Source of the DNA: Paenibacillus sambharensis
GTDB taxonomy: Bacteria; Bacillota; Bacilli; Paenibacillales; Paenibacillaceae
Reading direction: 5' to 3'
Assembly: GCF_003233845.1 (NCBI RefSeq)
Contig: NZ_QKRB01000057.1
Location: 310,001 to 374,000, forward strand
Length of the DNA stretch: 64,000 bases
In this document: positions 16,457 to 25,942 of the stretch, piece after piece
Numbering within the stretch: the first letter of the stretch is position 1
Layout: each line of letters opens with the position of its first letter
The notes under the pieces: model-generated
Seen by the model: only the letters and a program-made list of their open reading frames with translations
Databases searched by the model: none
Told to the model about the DNA's origin: nothing
Program-made: the position numbers and the translations under genes

Positions 16457-16990
16457 ATGGATGGGGGACAATGCGTGAAGAAGGCTTACGAGAGTATCCT
16501 TCATGGCGACTATGAGCTTGCCGAGATTTGGTTCGAGCAGGCCGTCGCCGCACAGCCTGTCAATCCTGAATACCACCACAAGTGTTCCATTACATGCCTG
16601 CGCAACGGCAAGCTGGACAAAGCGCTTCGTTATGCCGAGGAGGCCCTGCGGCTTGATCCGGATAACGGCGAATGGCGGTTTCATTTGAACACGGTCCGTG
16701 CGCAGATGCTGCTTAAAGAATCTGCTGCAATTCTGGCGGCTGACCTGCCCGATTACGGGATTGCGATAGCCCGTCTGCGGGAGGCAACCGAGCTTGATCC
16801 GCTGCTTGACGAGGGTTATCTGATGCTTGCGGCGGCTTATGGCACGCTGCGTATGTATGAGGAAGCAACACGGAGCGCCAAAGAAGCGTTGAAGCTTAAT
16901 CCGCAGCATGCGGTTGCAAGGCGGCTGTTCGCCGATTACAACAGGCGACGTCGCCAGGCCCGCGAGCGGCATAAACAGACTGGACAATAA
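16457..16990 (+). CDS. Tetratricopeptide-repeat protein
   Basis: A 177-residue soluble protein with about four TPR units, for example DYELAEIWFEQAVAAQP, KLDKALRYAEEALRLDP and YEEATRSAKEALKLNP. TPR arrays mediate protein contacts; the partner is unknown. The C-terminus is strongly basic (RRRRQARERHK). I place the start at ATG 16457, eight bases after AAGGAGG (16442-16448), rather than GTG 16436. It lies between ypjD and dapB, where B. subtilis has no TPR gene. Confidence 0.8.
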   Translation: MDGGQCVKKAYESILHGDYELAEIWFEQAVAAQPVNPEYHHKCSITCLRNGKLDKALRYAEEALRLDPDNGEWRFHLNTVRAQMLLKESAAILAADLPDYGIAIARLREATELDPLLDEGYLMLAAAYGTLRMYEEATRSAKEALKLNPQHAVARRLFADYNRRRRQARERHKQTGQ

Positions 16991-17051
16991 GCACCGTATC
17001 TGTTGATTAAGCCATATTTCTGTAAGGATACGGTTGACAAGGAGATGCACG

Positions 17052-17855
17052 ATGAGCGAACCAATTAAAGTAGCAGTTGCAGGAGCTGGCGGACGAATGG
17101 GCCGCGAAGTGGTGAAGATGGTGCTGCAGGACGACAAGCTCGTCCTTGCGGCAGCAGTGGACCGTTCGGCGGAACTGATGGATGCCGGCCTGTTGGTCGG
17201 CCTTCCCGCCTGCGGCGTTTCGATTACCCGTGTTTTGGAAGAAGCACTTCAGAATTCAGGTGCAGATGTACTGGTTGATTTTACGATACCGGCCTTTGCA
17301 TACAGCAATACGCTGGCCGCCATTACACATGGCGTACGTCCGGTTGTCGGCACAACAGGCTTTACACCCGAGCAGATCAAGGAGCTGGACGAGCTGTGCC
17401 AGAGCCGGGGTATTGGCGGTCTTATAGCACCGAATTTCTCGATCGGTGCCATATTAATGATGAAATTTGCAGCTGAAGCGGCTAAATATTTCCCGCATCT
17501 TGAGATAATCGAATATCACGGCGACCAGAAGCTTGATGCGCCATCCGGTACCTCGATCAAGACGGCAGAGCTGATTTCCGAGGCAAGACGCGAATTGAAG
17601 CAGGGCAACCCCAACGAAGAGGAGACCATTGAAGGTGCGCGCGGCGGCTATTACGACGGCTTCCGCATTCACAGCGTACGCCTGCCGGGCGTATTTGCTC
17701 AGCAGGAAGTCATTTTCGGGGCTTTCGGCCAGTCGCTAAAGATCCGACATGACTCCTATGACCGGGCAGGCTACATGCCGGGTGTGAATGTGGCTGTCAA
17801 CAAAGTCATGAATTACACAGGGCTTGTATACGGTTTTGAACATCTAATGGATTAA
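17052..17855 (+). CDS. dapB: 4-hydroxy-tetrahydrodipicolinate reductase
   Basis: It makes tetrahydrodipicolinate with NAD(P)H in the lysine/diaminopimelate pathway, which also supplies dipicolinate for spores. The protein has 267 residues. The Rossmann motif is GAGGRMG near residue 11, the catalytic region is [14 protein letters not shown], and [17 protein letters not shown] follows. The typical histidine pair in this segment is reduced to one H followed by GDQ, as in other Firmicute DapB. The start is ATG 17052, eight bases after AAGGAG (17038-17043); TTG 17034 is less likely. mgsA follows after 38 bases. Confidence 0.96.
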   Translation: MSEPIKVAVAGAGGRMGREVVKMVLQDDKLVLAAAVDRSAELMDAGLLVGLPACGVSITRVLEEALQNSGADVLVDFTIPAFAYSNTLAAITHGVRPVVGTTGFTPEQIKELDELCQSRGIGGLIAPNFSIGAILMMKFAAEAAKYFPHLEIIEYHGDQKLDAPSGTSIKTAELISEARRELKQGNPNEEETIEGARGGYYDGFRIHSVRLPGVFAQQEVIFGAFGQSLKIRHDSYDRAGYMPGVNVAVNKVMNYTGLVYGFEHLMD

Positions 17856-17893
17856 CAGTCGAGCGGCTTAAAGCCGGAGGGAGAGAGTTTGGT

Positions 17894-18328
17894 ATGAGTC
17901 AACAGATGAATATTGCTTTTATCGCACATGACCGCAAAAAAGATGAAATGGTAAACTTCGTAATTGCTTATGAGCAGGTGTTCAAGGATCATATGCTGTA
18001 TTCCACGGGCACGACAGGCAAACGGATCATGGAGCAGACAGAGCTGCAGGTTCAGCGCTTTATGTCCGGGCCGCTCGGCGGTGACCAGCAAATCGGCGCA
18101 CTGGTTGCCAAAGACGAGATGGATCTCATCATCTTCCTCCGTGACCCGCTAATGGCACAGCCGCATGAACCTGATATTACGGCCTTGCTGAGATTGTGTG
18201 ATGTACAAGGCATACCTGTTGCGACGAATGTAGCAACCGCTGAACTGCTGACGAATGCTCTCGCACGGGGTGAATTCGGCTGGCGGGAGCTGGTTCACAA
18301 ATATAAGCCAGGGGAATGGCAGGCATGA
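17894..18328 (+). CDS. mgsA: Methylglyoxal synthase
   Basis: It converts dihydroxyacetone phosphate to methylglyoxal and phosphate, a bypass when phosphorylated sugars accumulate. The 144-residue length is normal. Signature segments are [26 protein letters not shown] (with the catalytic aspartate) and FLRDP. In many Bacillales it sits with bacillithiol genes, and bacillithiol helps detoxify methylglyoxal. Its stop overlaps the bshB1 start as ATGA, so the link is direct here. Confidence 0.97.
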   Translation: MSQQMNIAFIAHDRKKDEMVNFVIAYEQVFKDHMLYSTGTTGKRIMEQTELQVQRFMSGPLGGDQQIGALVAKDEMDLIIFLRDPLMAQPHEPDITALLRLCDVQGIPVATNVATAELLTNALARGEFGWRELVHKYKPGEWQA

Positions 18329-19020
18329 GCAGTCTGGATATCCTCGCCTTCGGTGCCCACCCGGACGATGTGGAGATCGGCATGGGCGGCACGATTGCCA
18401 AGCATGTACAGGCAGGCTTGAGAGTAGGCATATGTGATCTGACTAGAGCCGAGATGTCATCCAACGGAACGGTCGAACAGAGGAGGCAGGAGGCCGACGA
18501 GGCATCGAAGGTGCTGGGCTTAGCGCACCGCTCCTGTCTCGCATTGCCAGACAGGGGGCTTACCGGATCGGAGGAGCAGATAGCAGCCATTGTGAAGGAA
18601 ATCAGGCTCCATCGCCCCCGGCTGGTGTTCGCGCCTTACTGGGAGGACCGGCATCCTGACCATAACAGCTGCAGCCATATTATTGAGGAGGCCGTTTTCA
18701 ACAGCAAGCTGAGGCGCTATATGCCTGAGCTGCCGCCGGTTCAAGTTGATCAGCTTTTCTTCTATTATATTAACGATATGCACGATGTAAGGTTGACCAT
18801 CGATATCAGCGGCTGTTATGAGCTGAAGATTAAGGCGCTGCAGTGCTACCGTTCCCAATTTGAACCTGCCCGAGAAGGGGAGGACAAGGTGGCAACACCG
18901 CTAAACCAGCGGTATATCGAACGGGTGGAAGCGAGAGACCAGCTGCTCGGAAGCCAGCGCCAGCTCGCTTATGCAGAAGGCTTTACAATGAAGCAGCCGC
19001 ATCTGGTTGACTACCTGTAA
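18325..19020 (+). CDS. bshB1: Bacillithiol biosynthesis deacetylase BshB1
   Basis: This zinc enzyme removes the acetyl group from GlcNAc-malate, the second step of bacillithiol synthesis. The N-terminal AHPDD motif supplies a metal ligand and the catalytic aspartate, and [10 protein letters not shown] carries another conserved histidine pair. The start ATG 18325 gives 231 residues and an ATGA overlap with mgsA; AGGGGA lies nine bases upstream. An ATG at 18316 is too close to that site. The glycosyltransferase gene bshA follows after about 100 bases. Confidence 0.95.
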   Translation: MSSLDILAFGAHPDDVEIGMGGTIAKHVQAGLRVGICDLTRAEMSSNGTVEQRRQEADEASKVLGLAHRSCLALPDRGLTGSEEQIAAIVKEIRLHRPRLVFAPYWEDRHPDHNSCSHIIEEAVFNSKLRRYMPELPPVQVDQLFFYYINDMHDVRLTIDISGCYELKIKALQCYRSQFEPAREGEDKVATPLNQRYIERVEARDQLLGSQRQLAYAEGFTMKQPHLVDYL

Positions 19021-19039
19021 TCATATTAATACAAGCAAT

Positions 19040-19065
19040 ACATAGCGTAAAAACATAGCGTAAAA
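19040..19065 (+). repeat. 13-base tandem duplication
   Basis: ACATAGCGTAAAA occurs twice in direct contact (19040-19052 and 19053-19065) in the short gap between bshB1 and bshA. It could be a slippage product. I see no promoter element that it completes. Confidence 0.7.
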
Positions 19066-19121
19066 TAATCCGCTGTCTCATAACTATAGGTTAACAATAA
19101 CGAAGCATCGGGGGTGCGGCA

Positions 19122-20285
19122 ATGGCAAGACCGCTGAAGATTGGCATCACCTGTTATCCGACGCTGGGCGGCTCAGGTGTCGTCGCTACAGAGCTCGGAA
19201 AGCTGCTGGCTGAGAAAGGCCACGAGATTCATTTTATTACACACAGCATCCCCTTCAGGCTAGGCAAGTTCCAGAGGAATATTTACTATCATGAAGTAGA
19301 GATCAGTGACTATTATGTATTCCGCTATCCGCCTTACGATTTATCGCTTGCCAGTAAAATGGCGCAGGTGGCCAAGATGCAGAAGCTGGATCTGCTGCAT
19401 GTGCATTATGCGGTCCCGCATGCAATCTGTGCTTATCTCGCCAAGCAGATGGCTGAACAGAGCGGGCTGAAGACGGTTACGACGCTTCACGGCACAGACA
19501 TTACCGTGTTAGCCCAGGATGAATCGCTGAAGGATCTTATCCGGCTGGCTATCCACCAGAGCGATGCGGTCACCGCGGTTTCTCAGGACCTGATTCGTGA
19601 AACTAGGGAGCTTCTTGACATCTCGGATCCTATTGATCTGACTTATAACTTTGTCGACAAAAGGGTCTATTACCCCCGGGAGTGCAGCTCGCTGCGCAGC
19701 GAGTTTGTTGACGGGGATGAGAAAATTCTGATGCATATTTCGAACTTCCGGCCTGTTAAGCGTGTTGGGGATGTTGTCGATATATTCGCGAAGGTGAGCG
19801 AGCGGCTCCCAGCTAAGCTACTCCTTGTCGGAGAGGGTCCGGACTTATCCCGTATTCAATGGAAGATCCAGTCGATGGGACTGCAGGACAAGGTTCATTT
19901 TCTTGGCAAGCAGGATGATGTGGCACAGGTGATTTCGATTGCAGATGTTATGCTGCTGCCATCGGAGAAGGAAAGCTTCGGACTTGTCGCACTGGAGGCA
20001 ATGGCCTGCGGCGTGCCTACCATCGGCTCGGTGGCAGGCGGTATACCTGAGCTGGTAGCTCACGGGGAGACAGGATATTTGGCGCCGATCGGAGATACGG
20101 ACCGAATGGCTGATTATGCGGTCAGTCTGCTCCAAGATTCGGAACGTTATGCTAAATTCCGTAAAGCCTGCCTGAACAGAGCCAGAAGCGAATTTTGCAA
20201 TGACCGGATTACAGCAGAGTATGAACGGATTTATTACCGTGTTATGGGGATTGATTCCGAGATTACCCTCCCCGTCTGCGAATAA
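19122..20285 (+). CDS. bshA: N-acetyl-alpha-D-glucosaminyl L-malate synthase
   Basis: A GT4 glycosyltransferase that joins GlcNAc from UDP-GlcNAc to L-malate, the first step of bacillithiol synthesis. The 387 residues show the GT-B fold: TCYPTLGGSGVVATELG at the N-terminus, TTLHGTDITVL in the middle, and the donor-site motif ESFGLVALEAMACGVP near residue 287. The start has GGGGGTG just upstream. cca follows after 33 bases, as in B. subtilis. Confidence 0.96.
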   Translation: MARPLKIGITCYPTLGGSGVVATELGKLLAEKGHEIHFITHSIPFRLGKFQRNIYYHEVEISDYYVFRYPPYDLSLASKMAQVAKMQKLDLLHVHYAVPHAICAYLAKQMAEQSGLKTVTTLHGTDITVLAQDESLKDLIRLAIHQSDAVTAVSQDLIRETRELLDISDPIDLTYNFVDKRVYYPRECSSLRSEFVDGDEKILMHISNFRPVKRVGDVVDIFAKVSERLPAKLLLVGEGPDLSRIQWKIQSMGLQDKVHFLGKQDDVAQVISIADVMLLPSEKESFGLVALEAMACGVPTIGSVAGGIPELVAHGETGYLAPIGDTDRMADYAVSLLQDSERYAKFRKACLNRARSEFCNDRITAEYERIYYRVMGIDSEITLPVCE

Positions 20286-20318
20286 CACTGTATCTAACCA
20301 CTAAGGGGCAGGTTGCTG

Positions 20319-21602
20319 ATGAGGATGGAACTGGATAAGCGGATGGCCGAGGCTGTTCCTGTCTTGAGACGGCTGGGTGACGCTGGTTATGAAGCCTACT
20401 TCGTTGGCGGCTGCGTCAGAGATCTCCTGATGGGACGGAAGCTGTCCGACGTGGATATTGCCACTTCAGCGCAGCCGGAAGCGGTAATGGAGCTGTTCCC
20501 CCGCTGCGTGCCAACCGGTCTGCGCCATGGAACTGTCACGGTCCTGGAAGGAGACAGAACCTATGAAGTCACGACCTTCCGGGAAGAGTCGGAGTACGAG
20601 CAGCATCGCAGACCACAGGCCGTCCGCTTCATACAGGACCTGGAAGGCGATCTGCTGCGCCGGGACTTTACCATCAATGCGATGGCTATGGACGTGACTG
20701 GAGAGGTCAAGGATCCGTTCGGGGGATTGTCTGACTTAGAGCGCAGGACTTTGCGCTGTGTCGGGGACCCGGATGCGAGACTGCAAGAGGATGCACTGCG
20801 GATGCTGCGGGGCATCCGTTTTGCTTCTGTGTTCGGTTACAGCATCGGTGACTCCACCTGGAAGGCAATGCTTAGACATCGTGAGCTGCTGTCCTATATC
20901 GCCATGGAGCGGGTGGGGAGTGAGCTGGACAAGATGATGAACGGCTCCTCACCAGCGGCAGGGCTTACCCTGCTGGGCAGCAGCGGTCTATGGCAGCACT
21001 TCAAGCAGGTGCCGCCTGTCGGCCGCAGCATATGCGCAGCAGAAACGCCTGGCGACTGGCCTGCTGGACCGTGGCCGGCTGATCTCGACCTGCGATGGGC
21101 GTACGTTTGGATCAGCCTTTCGGCGGATCATGAAGCGCTGAAGAAGTGGCTGCTTCATTTTAACTTTGGCAGGCAGAGAATTGACCGTATTGCAGCACTG
21201 GTCCATATGAATGGAATGGCGGTTGAGTCGTGTCAGAGTGAGGCTGCCGGAGATTCAGTTGCGGCTGTCTATGACCAGTGGATTGATCTCGTATTACGGT
21301 TTGGCAGACATACGGCGATGGATTGGCTTGAGCTGAAGCGTGAAACGAAGGAAGGTCTGCCGCCTGTCATGTCTGTTGAGCAGCTTAGTGAGCTGAGGAG
21401 GAAGACGGAAGCGATAACTGTTCTTTCTCCGGCTGACCTGGCAATCGGCGGGGATGATGTGAAGGCTATAACGGACAAGCCGGCAGGGCCCTGGATCAGA
21501 GAGCTGCTGGGCGAGCTGGTACGGTCCTGTGCACACGGCCGCATCCCGAACAGCAGGGATGCGCTTCTGTCGGAAGCGGCAATACGGCTAGAGAAGGAGT
21601 AA
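20319..21602 (+). CDS. cca: CCA tRNA nucleotidyltransferase
   Basis: It adds or repairs the CCA end of tRNAs. This is a class II enzyme of 427 residues. The head has FVGGCVRDLLMGRKLSDVDIA with the metal-binding D-x-D and RRDFTINAMA. The RNA-binding body shows EDALRMLRGIRFA and ERVGSELDKM. The start is uncertain between TTG 20313, ATG 20319 and ATG 20325. I chose 20319 for spacing from AAGGGGCAGG. It lies three bases before birA, so the two are coupled. Confidence 0.95.
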   Translation: MRMELDKRMAEAVPVLRRLGDAGYEAYFVGGCVRDLLMGRKLSDVDIATSAQPEAVMELFPRCVPTGLRHGTVTVLEGDRTYEVTTFREESEYEQHRRPQAVRFIQDLEGDLLRRDFTINAMAMDVTGEVKDPFGGLSDLERRTLRCVGDPDARLQEDALRMLRGIRFASVFGYSIGDSTWKAMLRHRELLSYIAMERVGSELDKMMNGSSPAAGLTLLGSSGLWQHFKQVPPVGRSICAAETPGDWPAGPWPADLDLRWAYVWISLSADHEALKKWLLHFNFGRQRIDRIAALVHMNGMAVESCQSEAAGDSVAAVYDQWIDLVLRFGRHTAMDWLELKRETKEGLPPVMSVEQLSELRRKTEAITVLSPADLAIGGDDVKAITDKPAGPWIRELLGELVRSCAHGRIPNSRDALLSEAAIRLEKE

Positions 21603-21604
21603 AC

Positions 21605-22567
21605 ATGAGAGAACAGCTCGCAGCATTACTGGAAGAGAAGCAAGGTGAATATGTATCGGGTGAGCAGCTCAGCCGGATTCTGAATGTCAGCCGGACAGCT
21701 GTATGGAAGCATATCCGGAAGCTCGAGGAAGAAGGCTACAAGATCGAAGCATCCCGCAAGCTGGGGTACCGTCTCGTTGACAGCCCGGACCAGATTACGC
21801 TGACAAGTCTGCTGCCCCGGCTTACGACTGTGAGGCTTGGCCGATCCGTTAAGCTGTTTGATGAGGTCGACTCAACTCAGAACATTGCCCAGAAGCTGGC
21901 GGAGGAAGGGGCACCGGAAGGCACGCTGATCCTGGCCGAGCGGCAGCTCAGCGGACGTGGGCGAATGGGCCGGTCCTGGCTTTCTCCCAAGGGCAGGGGG
22001 GTATGGATGAGTATGATTCTGCGTCCAACCATTCCGCTTCCATACACGCCGCAGCTGACGCTGCTGACAGCCGTGGCGCTGTGCCGGGCTCTGAGACGGT
22101 TAACCGGGCTGGAAATCGGCATCAAGTGGCCCAATGACCTGCTTATTGACGGCCGCAAGATTAGCGGTATACTGCTGGAGTCGAGTGCGGAGGAAGAAAG
22201 ACTGAGGCATGTCATTGTGGGCGTCGGCATCAGCGTCAATCTGGACAAGCAGCATTACACTGAGGACATGCTGGACCGGGTTATCTCGCTGAAGATGGCT
22301 GCCGGAATAACGTTTGACCGTTCCGAGATTATTGCCGGATTTCTCGCCGAATTTGAAGCGGTATATACGCTCTATGAGCAGGAAGGCTTTGCTCCGGTGC
22401 GTTCGCTATGGGAGGCCCTGTCGGTATCGCTCCATAAGCCGTGCAAGCTGACAACCCCGCAAGGTATAATGGAAGGAATTCCGGTTGGTTTGGCTGATTC
22501 TGGGGCTTTGCTGCTGAAGCTGGAGGACGGCGATACCGTTCCGGTTTTCTCGGCAGAAATGGGTTGA
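21605..22567 (+). CDS. birA: Bifunctional biotin-protein ligase and biotin operon repressor
   Basis: It joins biotin to acetyl-CoA carboxylase and, when biotinyl-AMP-bound, represses biotin genes. An N-terminal winged helix-turn-helix covers about residues 1-65 (SGEQLSRILNVSRTAVWKHI). The catalytic domain contains RQLSGRGRMGRSW (biotinyl-AMP loop) and IGIKWPNDLL. A C-terminal SH3-like segment ends at residue 320. The full repressor form is therefore present. It ends a long plus-strand cluster. The hairpin after it (22586-22608) lacks an adjacent T run. Confidence 0.96.
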   Translation: MREQLAALLEEKQGEYVSGEQLSRILNVSRTAVWKHIRKLEEEGYKIEASRKLGYRLVDSPDQITLTSLLPRLTTVRLGRSVKLFDEVDSTQNIAQKLAEEGAPEGTLILAERQLSGRGRMGRSWLSPKGRGVWMSMILRPTIPLPYTPQLTLLTAVALCRALRRLTGLEIGIKWPNDLLIDGRKISGILLESSAEEERLRHVIVGVGISVNLDKQHYTEDMLDRVISLKMAAGITFDRSEIIAGFLAEFEAVYTLYEQEGFAPVRSLWEALSVSLHKPCKLTTPQGIMEGIPVGLADSGALLLKLEDGDTVPVFSAEMG

Positions 22568-22613
22568 CTCCCGTGCCGTACCTGCCTGCCCAGAATGAAG
22601 CTGGGCAGCTGAA

Positions 22614-22642
22614 TAGACGGCAAACTTTTTTTTTGCTATACT
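22614..22642 (+). promoter_or_regulatory. Promoter of the panBCD leader
   Basis: TAGACG (22614-22619) and TATACT (22637-22642) are spaced by 17 bases. A nine-base T run in the spacer may add curvature. The start point should be near 22649, leaving a leader of about 230 bases before panB. Confidence 0.6.
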
Positions 22643-22648
22643 GGGTTG

Positions 22649-22846
22649 TAATTGAGGCGGTATTCCATACGGAAGCTGCACTCTTGGCCAGTAATTCAAA
22701 TTTGCAAAGACATGGATAAACGTTCGTTCAGATAAGCGCATTCTGCTCTGAGCCGCAAGGACCGAGACAGAAGGAAGCTCGCAGTCAATGGATGTTTCTT
22801 TTTGGACTCTGAAACCTTTTTGGCGGCTCGCTGAAAGGTTTTTTTA
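22649..22846 (+). promoter_or_regulatory. Structured panB leader with terminator
   Basis: The non-coding leader contains a hairpin at 22657-22679 whose stem pairs completely except for one bulged A (22662). Near its end AAACCTTT (22812-22819) pairs with AAAGGTTT (22834-22841) and a run of seven T follows, forming a terminator 32 bases before panB. The terminator loop holds GCGGCTC (22823-22829), the exact complement of GAGCCGC (22750-22756), so an alternative pairing could block termination. A pan RNA motif with bulged A residues has been described upstream of panB in Firmicutes. Whether this belongs to it needs a covariance-model search. Confidence 0.55.
22812..22846 (+). terminator. Leader terminator before panB
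   Basis: An eight-pair stem, AAACCTTT with AAAGGTTT (22812-22819 and 22834-22841), has a 14-base loop and is followed by a T run. It is A-T rich and weak alone, which suits a conditional attenuator. Confidence 0.6.
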
Positions 22847-22877
22847 CGTTTGTTCGTGCCAGAAGGAGACGTTGACG

Positions 22878-23756
22878 ATGAAGCATGCCCTTAGCGTGAC
22901 CAAGCTGAAGAAAATGAAGCAGGACGGAAATCCGATTTCCGTACTTACCGCATATGATTATCCATCCGCAAAGCTTGCAGAGGAGGCCGGTATTGATGTG
23001 CTGCTCGTTGGCGATTCACTCGGCAACGTCGTGCTCGGCTATGATACGACAATCCCTGTAACTTTGGATGATATGGTGTACCATTCGCGGGCGGTTGCTC
23101 GCGGAGCTGCTAACACCTTCATCGTCGCTGATCTACCTTTCGCCACCTACAGACTGGGGCAAGAAGCAACGCTTCGCAATGCCGCAAGGCTGATGCAGGA
23201 AGGCGGCGTCCAGGCGGTTAAGATGGAAGGCGGAGCTGATCTCGCTGAAGAGATTGGCACGCTGGTACGATCCGGTATCCCGGTCATGGGTCATATCGGG
23301 CTGACACCCCAGTCCATCAACCAGATTGGAAGCTATAAGGTGCATGGCAAGATGCCAGAAGAGATCAGCAGGCTGATTGAGGATGCCAAAGCGCTGGAGA
23401 AAGCGGGGGTGTTTGCCCTTGTGCTTGAGCTGGTAACCGATCAGGTCGCAGCCCAAATTACCAGGGAGCTCTCCATTCCTACTATTGGTATTGGTGCGGG
23501 AGCAAGCTGCGACGGTCAGGTGCTTGTCTACCATGATCTGCTCCAGTACGCATCGCCATACCGTGCGAAGAAATTTGTCAAGACCTACGCGGATATCGGC
23601 ACAACCGTGCGGCAGGCAATCGGCGAGTTTGTCCAAGAGGTCAAGAACCGCTCGTTTCCACTTGAGGAGCACAGCTTCTCATCCGGACAGGCAAGCAGCT
23701 CTGTACCGGTATACGGGGGAGGCAGCGCGGAGAAGAAGGAGCATGCGTCCCGATGA
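22878..23756 (+). CDS. panB: 3-methyl-2-oxobutanoate hydroxymethyltransferase
   Basis: It transfers a one-carbon unit from methylene-tetrahydrofolate to ketoisovalerate, giving ketopantoate, the first step to pantothenate and CoA. It has 292 residues from ATG 22878, with AAGGAG about 10 bases upstream. The longer frame to 22788 runs through the leader terminator and is not coding. Metal-ligand motifs are LLVGDSLG and IVADLPF; VKMEGG and VLELV follow. The stop overlaps panC as ATGA. Confidence 0.96.
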   Translation: MKHALSVTKLKKMKQDGNPISVLTAYDYPSAKLAEEAGIDVLLVGDSLGNVVLGYDTTIPVTLDDMVYHSRAVARGAANTFIVADLPFATYRLGQEATLRNAARLMQEGGVQAVKMEGGADLAEEIGTLVRSGIPVMGHIGLTPQSINQIGSYKVHGKMPEEISRLIEDAKALEKAGVFALVLELVTDQVAAQITRELSIPTIGIGAGASCDGQVLVYHDLLQYASPYRAKKFVKTYADIGTTVRQAIGEFVQEVKNRSFPLEEHSFSSGQASSSVPVYGGGSAEKKEHASR

Positions 23757-24640
23757 AGTGTTGTGAGACGATCGAAGAACTCCGCAGTACGCTGCAGGTG
23801 TGGAGATGCAGTCATCCGGACGGAAGCATCGGTTTCGTCCCGACAATGGGTTTCCTGCACGAAGGGCATGCCAGCCTGATCCGTCGCTCTGCTGAAGAGA
23901 ATCAGCTCACGGTTGTTAGCATCTTCGTCAATCCTTTGCAGTTTGGTCCAAACGAGGATTTTGAACGTTATCCGAGGGACCCGGAGCGTGATACCAGGCT
24001 GGCTGAGGAAGCGGGAGCTGATATCTTGTTCATGCCTTCCGTGAAGGAGATGTATCCGAAGCCAGTCGTGACCAAGGTCATGATAAGCGGGCTGACTGAT
24101 AAGCTGTGCGGGGCTTCAAGGCCTGGTCATTTTGACGGCGTGGGTACAGTCGTCAGCAAGCTGTTTAACCTCGTACAGCCGGATGCCGCCTATTTTGGCC
24201 AGAAGGATGCCCAGCAGGTCGCTGTTATAGAACGGATGGTGGAAGACCTGAATATACCGGTGACGATTGTGGCCTGTCCGATCGTGCGTGAAGCGGATGG
24301 CCTCGCCATGAGTTCCCGCAATGTATATTTGACTCCTGAAGAACGGGCCCAAGCGGTTGTGCTGTCTCATTCCCTGCAGCGGGCAGAAGCATGGTTTGAT
24401 GAACCTGATCTGACCGTGGGTGAGATCAGGCGGCGAATCGCTGAGCATATCAGCAGCAGCAGCCCGCTTGCCGAGATCGATTATACCGATATTTTATCCT
24501 ATCCTGATCTTGAGAATCCGAGTCAGGATGTTCCGATTGGCGATCTGCCCGGCAGCTCCCGCTATATAGCGGCGCTTGCTGTTAAGTTCGGCGCGACCAG
24601 GCTGATCGATAACCGTATTTATACCGTTAAAGGGAGATGA
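23753..24640 (+). CDS. panC: Pantothenate synthetase
   Basis: It condenses pantoate with beta-alanine using ATP. The 295 residues carry the nucleotidyltransferase signature [14 protein letters not shown] near residue 27, [13 protein letters not shown], and the second ATP motif SSRNVYL. It overlaps panB by four bases and lies five bases before panD, so all three pantothenate enzymes come from one mRNA. Confidence 0.97.
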   Translation: MKCCETIEELRSTLQVWRCSHPDGSIGFVPTMGFLHEGHASLIRRSAEENQLTVVSIFVNPLQFGPNEDFERYPRDPERDTRLAEEAGADILFMPSVKEMYPKPVVTKVMISGLTDKLCGASRPGHFDGVGTVVSKLFNLVQPDAAYFGQKDAQQVAVIERMVEDLNIPVTIVACPIVREADGLAMSSRNVYLTPEERAQAVVLSHSLQRAEAWFDEPDLTVGEIRRRIAEHISSSSPLAEIDYTDILSYPDLENPSQDVPIGDLPGSSRYIAALAVKFGATRLIDNRIYTVKGR

Positions 24641-24645
24641 CCACC

Positions 24646-25029
24646 ATGTTTCGGACCATGATGAAATCCAAGCTGCACCGGGCAACGGTGACAGAAGCTA
24701 ATCTTAACTATGTAGGCAGCATTACGATCGATGAGGATTTAATGGAGCTTGCGGATATCTGGGCCAATGAGAAGGTACAAATTGTGAATAACAACAATGG
24801 CCAGCGTCTGGAAACCTATGTTATTCCCGGGAAACGCGGATCAGGTGTAATCTGCTTGAACGGGGCAGCGGCCAGACACGTACAGCCGGGAGACCTTGTG
24901 ATTATTATATCGTACGGTATGATGACGGAAGAGGAAGCACGCAAGAACAAGCCGAAGGTAGTCATTCTGGATTCCTCCAACCAGCCTGTGAAAACTATGA
25001 CAGAAGAGAAGCACGCAACCATCCTGTAA
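24646..25029 (+). CDS. panD: Aspartate 1-decarboxylase proenzyme
   Basis: It makes beta-alanine from aspartate. The proenzyme self-cleaves to form a pyruvoyl group. I use ATG 24646, not the ATG 24637 that overlaps panC. This gives 127 residues and puts the cleavage pair at Gly24-Ser25 (YVGSIT), the standard family position. [15 protein letters not shown] is the conserved central segment. GGGAG at 24632-24636 serves as ribosome site. Confidence 0.97.
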   Translation: MFRTMMKSKLHRATVTEANLNYVGSITIDEDLMELADIWANEKVQIVNNNNGQRLETYVIPGKRGSGVICLNGAAARHVQPGDLVIIISYGMMTEEEARKNKPKVVILDSSNQPVKTMTEEKHATIL

Positions 25030-25190
25030 TGTTTGTCTGCTGCGTCTGAAGTCCCTTAACATGGATGCCGTAGCGGCTTGCACCGGGTATAGAAGCAGCC
25101 CGCTTAACAAAGAATGAGCATAGTCCCCGCAGCGAAAGAGGCATGTCGCTGCCAGGTCTAGTCTATTCGTGAAGGTGGGGTGCGTGCAGC

Positions 25191-25928
25191 TTGCTTCAGC
25201 ATGTGTTTGCCGTCATGAACGAGCTTCTTGATGAAATCATGATCTCTTATCCAAATGCACAAGAAGCGAAGCAGAAGGAAATGCAGGAACAGATGAAGAT
25301 TCTTCAAACGATGAGTGATACAATTATTGATGGATGGCTGCAGGTGGAAGAGAAGCTCGCCTTTCTCCGGCAGAGCAGCAAAGATGAAGACACGATTGCT
25401 GCTGGCGGAACCGCCGAGGTCTCTAAAGAGCCTGCAGCTGTGCCGCCTGATGCGGCTGCCGAATGGCTTCCAGCCCTATGCGCGAAGCAGCCGTGTTTAA
25501 GCCATGAGACGGTAACCGAGGAAGCGGGGCGCAGCCTGAACATCGGGCAGGGTTATTTCAAGCTGTACATGTTCAAGGAAGCTGTAACGCATTTTCGCCG
25601 GACGGTGCGGATCTGCCCGGATTCGGTGACCGCCCGGTTGTTTCTAGCCATGTCCCACATGCATCTGGAGGAATGGGAAGAAGCGGAACAGCTCTTTCAG
25701 CTGATTGTCAAGTGGACCAGTCACCCCAAATGGAAGGCACTCGGCTACAACGCTCTTGGCTGTATACAGGCAGTCAGGGCGAATATCGAGCAAGCGGAAG
25801 CCTATTTCCGGCTCGCTTACGATGCGGACCCGTCCTTCTCGGGCGCGGCCAGCAATTTGAACAGCTGCAAGAAAAACACAGGCAAATTGTCGTTATACTT
25901 CGGCAGTGCCGAGCTCAGCTGTATGTGA
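25191..25928 (+). CDS. TPR-containing protein of unknown function
   Basis: A 245-residue soluble protein with an acidic, glutamine-rich N-terminal helix (about residues 15-65, probably coiled coil), an Ala/Pro linker, and two to three TPR-like units from about residue 118 (for example FKEAVTHFRRTVRICPDS and WEEAEQLFQLIV). It sits 15 bases upstream of dinG and is probably cotranscribed. The start is uncertain: TTG 25191, following AAGGTGGGG, was taken, but ATG 25215 is possible. The 160-base gap before it holds only a small hairpin (25129-25152) without a T run. Confidence 0.65.
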   Translation: MLQHVFAVMNELLDEIMISYPNAQEAKQKEMQEQMKILQTMSDTIIDGWLQVEEKLAFLRQSSKDEDTIAAGGTAEVSKEPAAVPPDAAAEWLPALCAKQPCLSHETVTEEAGRSLNIGQGYFKLYMFKEAVTHFRRTVRICPDSVTARLFLAMSHMHLEEWEEAEQLFQLIVKWTSHPKWKALGYNALGCIQAVRANIEQAEAYFRLAYDADPSFSGAASNLNSCKKNTGKLSLYFGSAELSCM

Positions 25929-25942
25929 GAGGAACGAACCGG

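Noticed and set aside
16205-17137. Antisense ORF of 310 codons opposite ypjD and the TPR gene
   Set aside because: Both plus-strand genes have motifs and ribosome sites; the antisense product has neither.
22586-22608. Perfect hairpin CTGCCCAG/CTGGGCAG after birA as a terminator
   Set aside because: The nearest T run is 18 bases away and belongs to the panB promoter spacer.
25129-25152. Hairpin GCAGCGA/TCGCTGC between panD and the TPR gene
   Set aside because: It has no T tract on either side. It may be chance.
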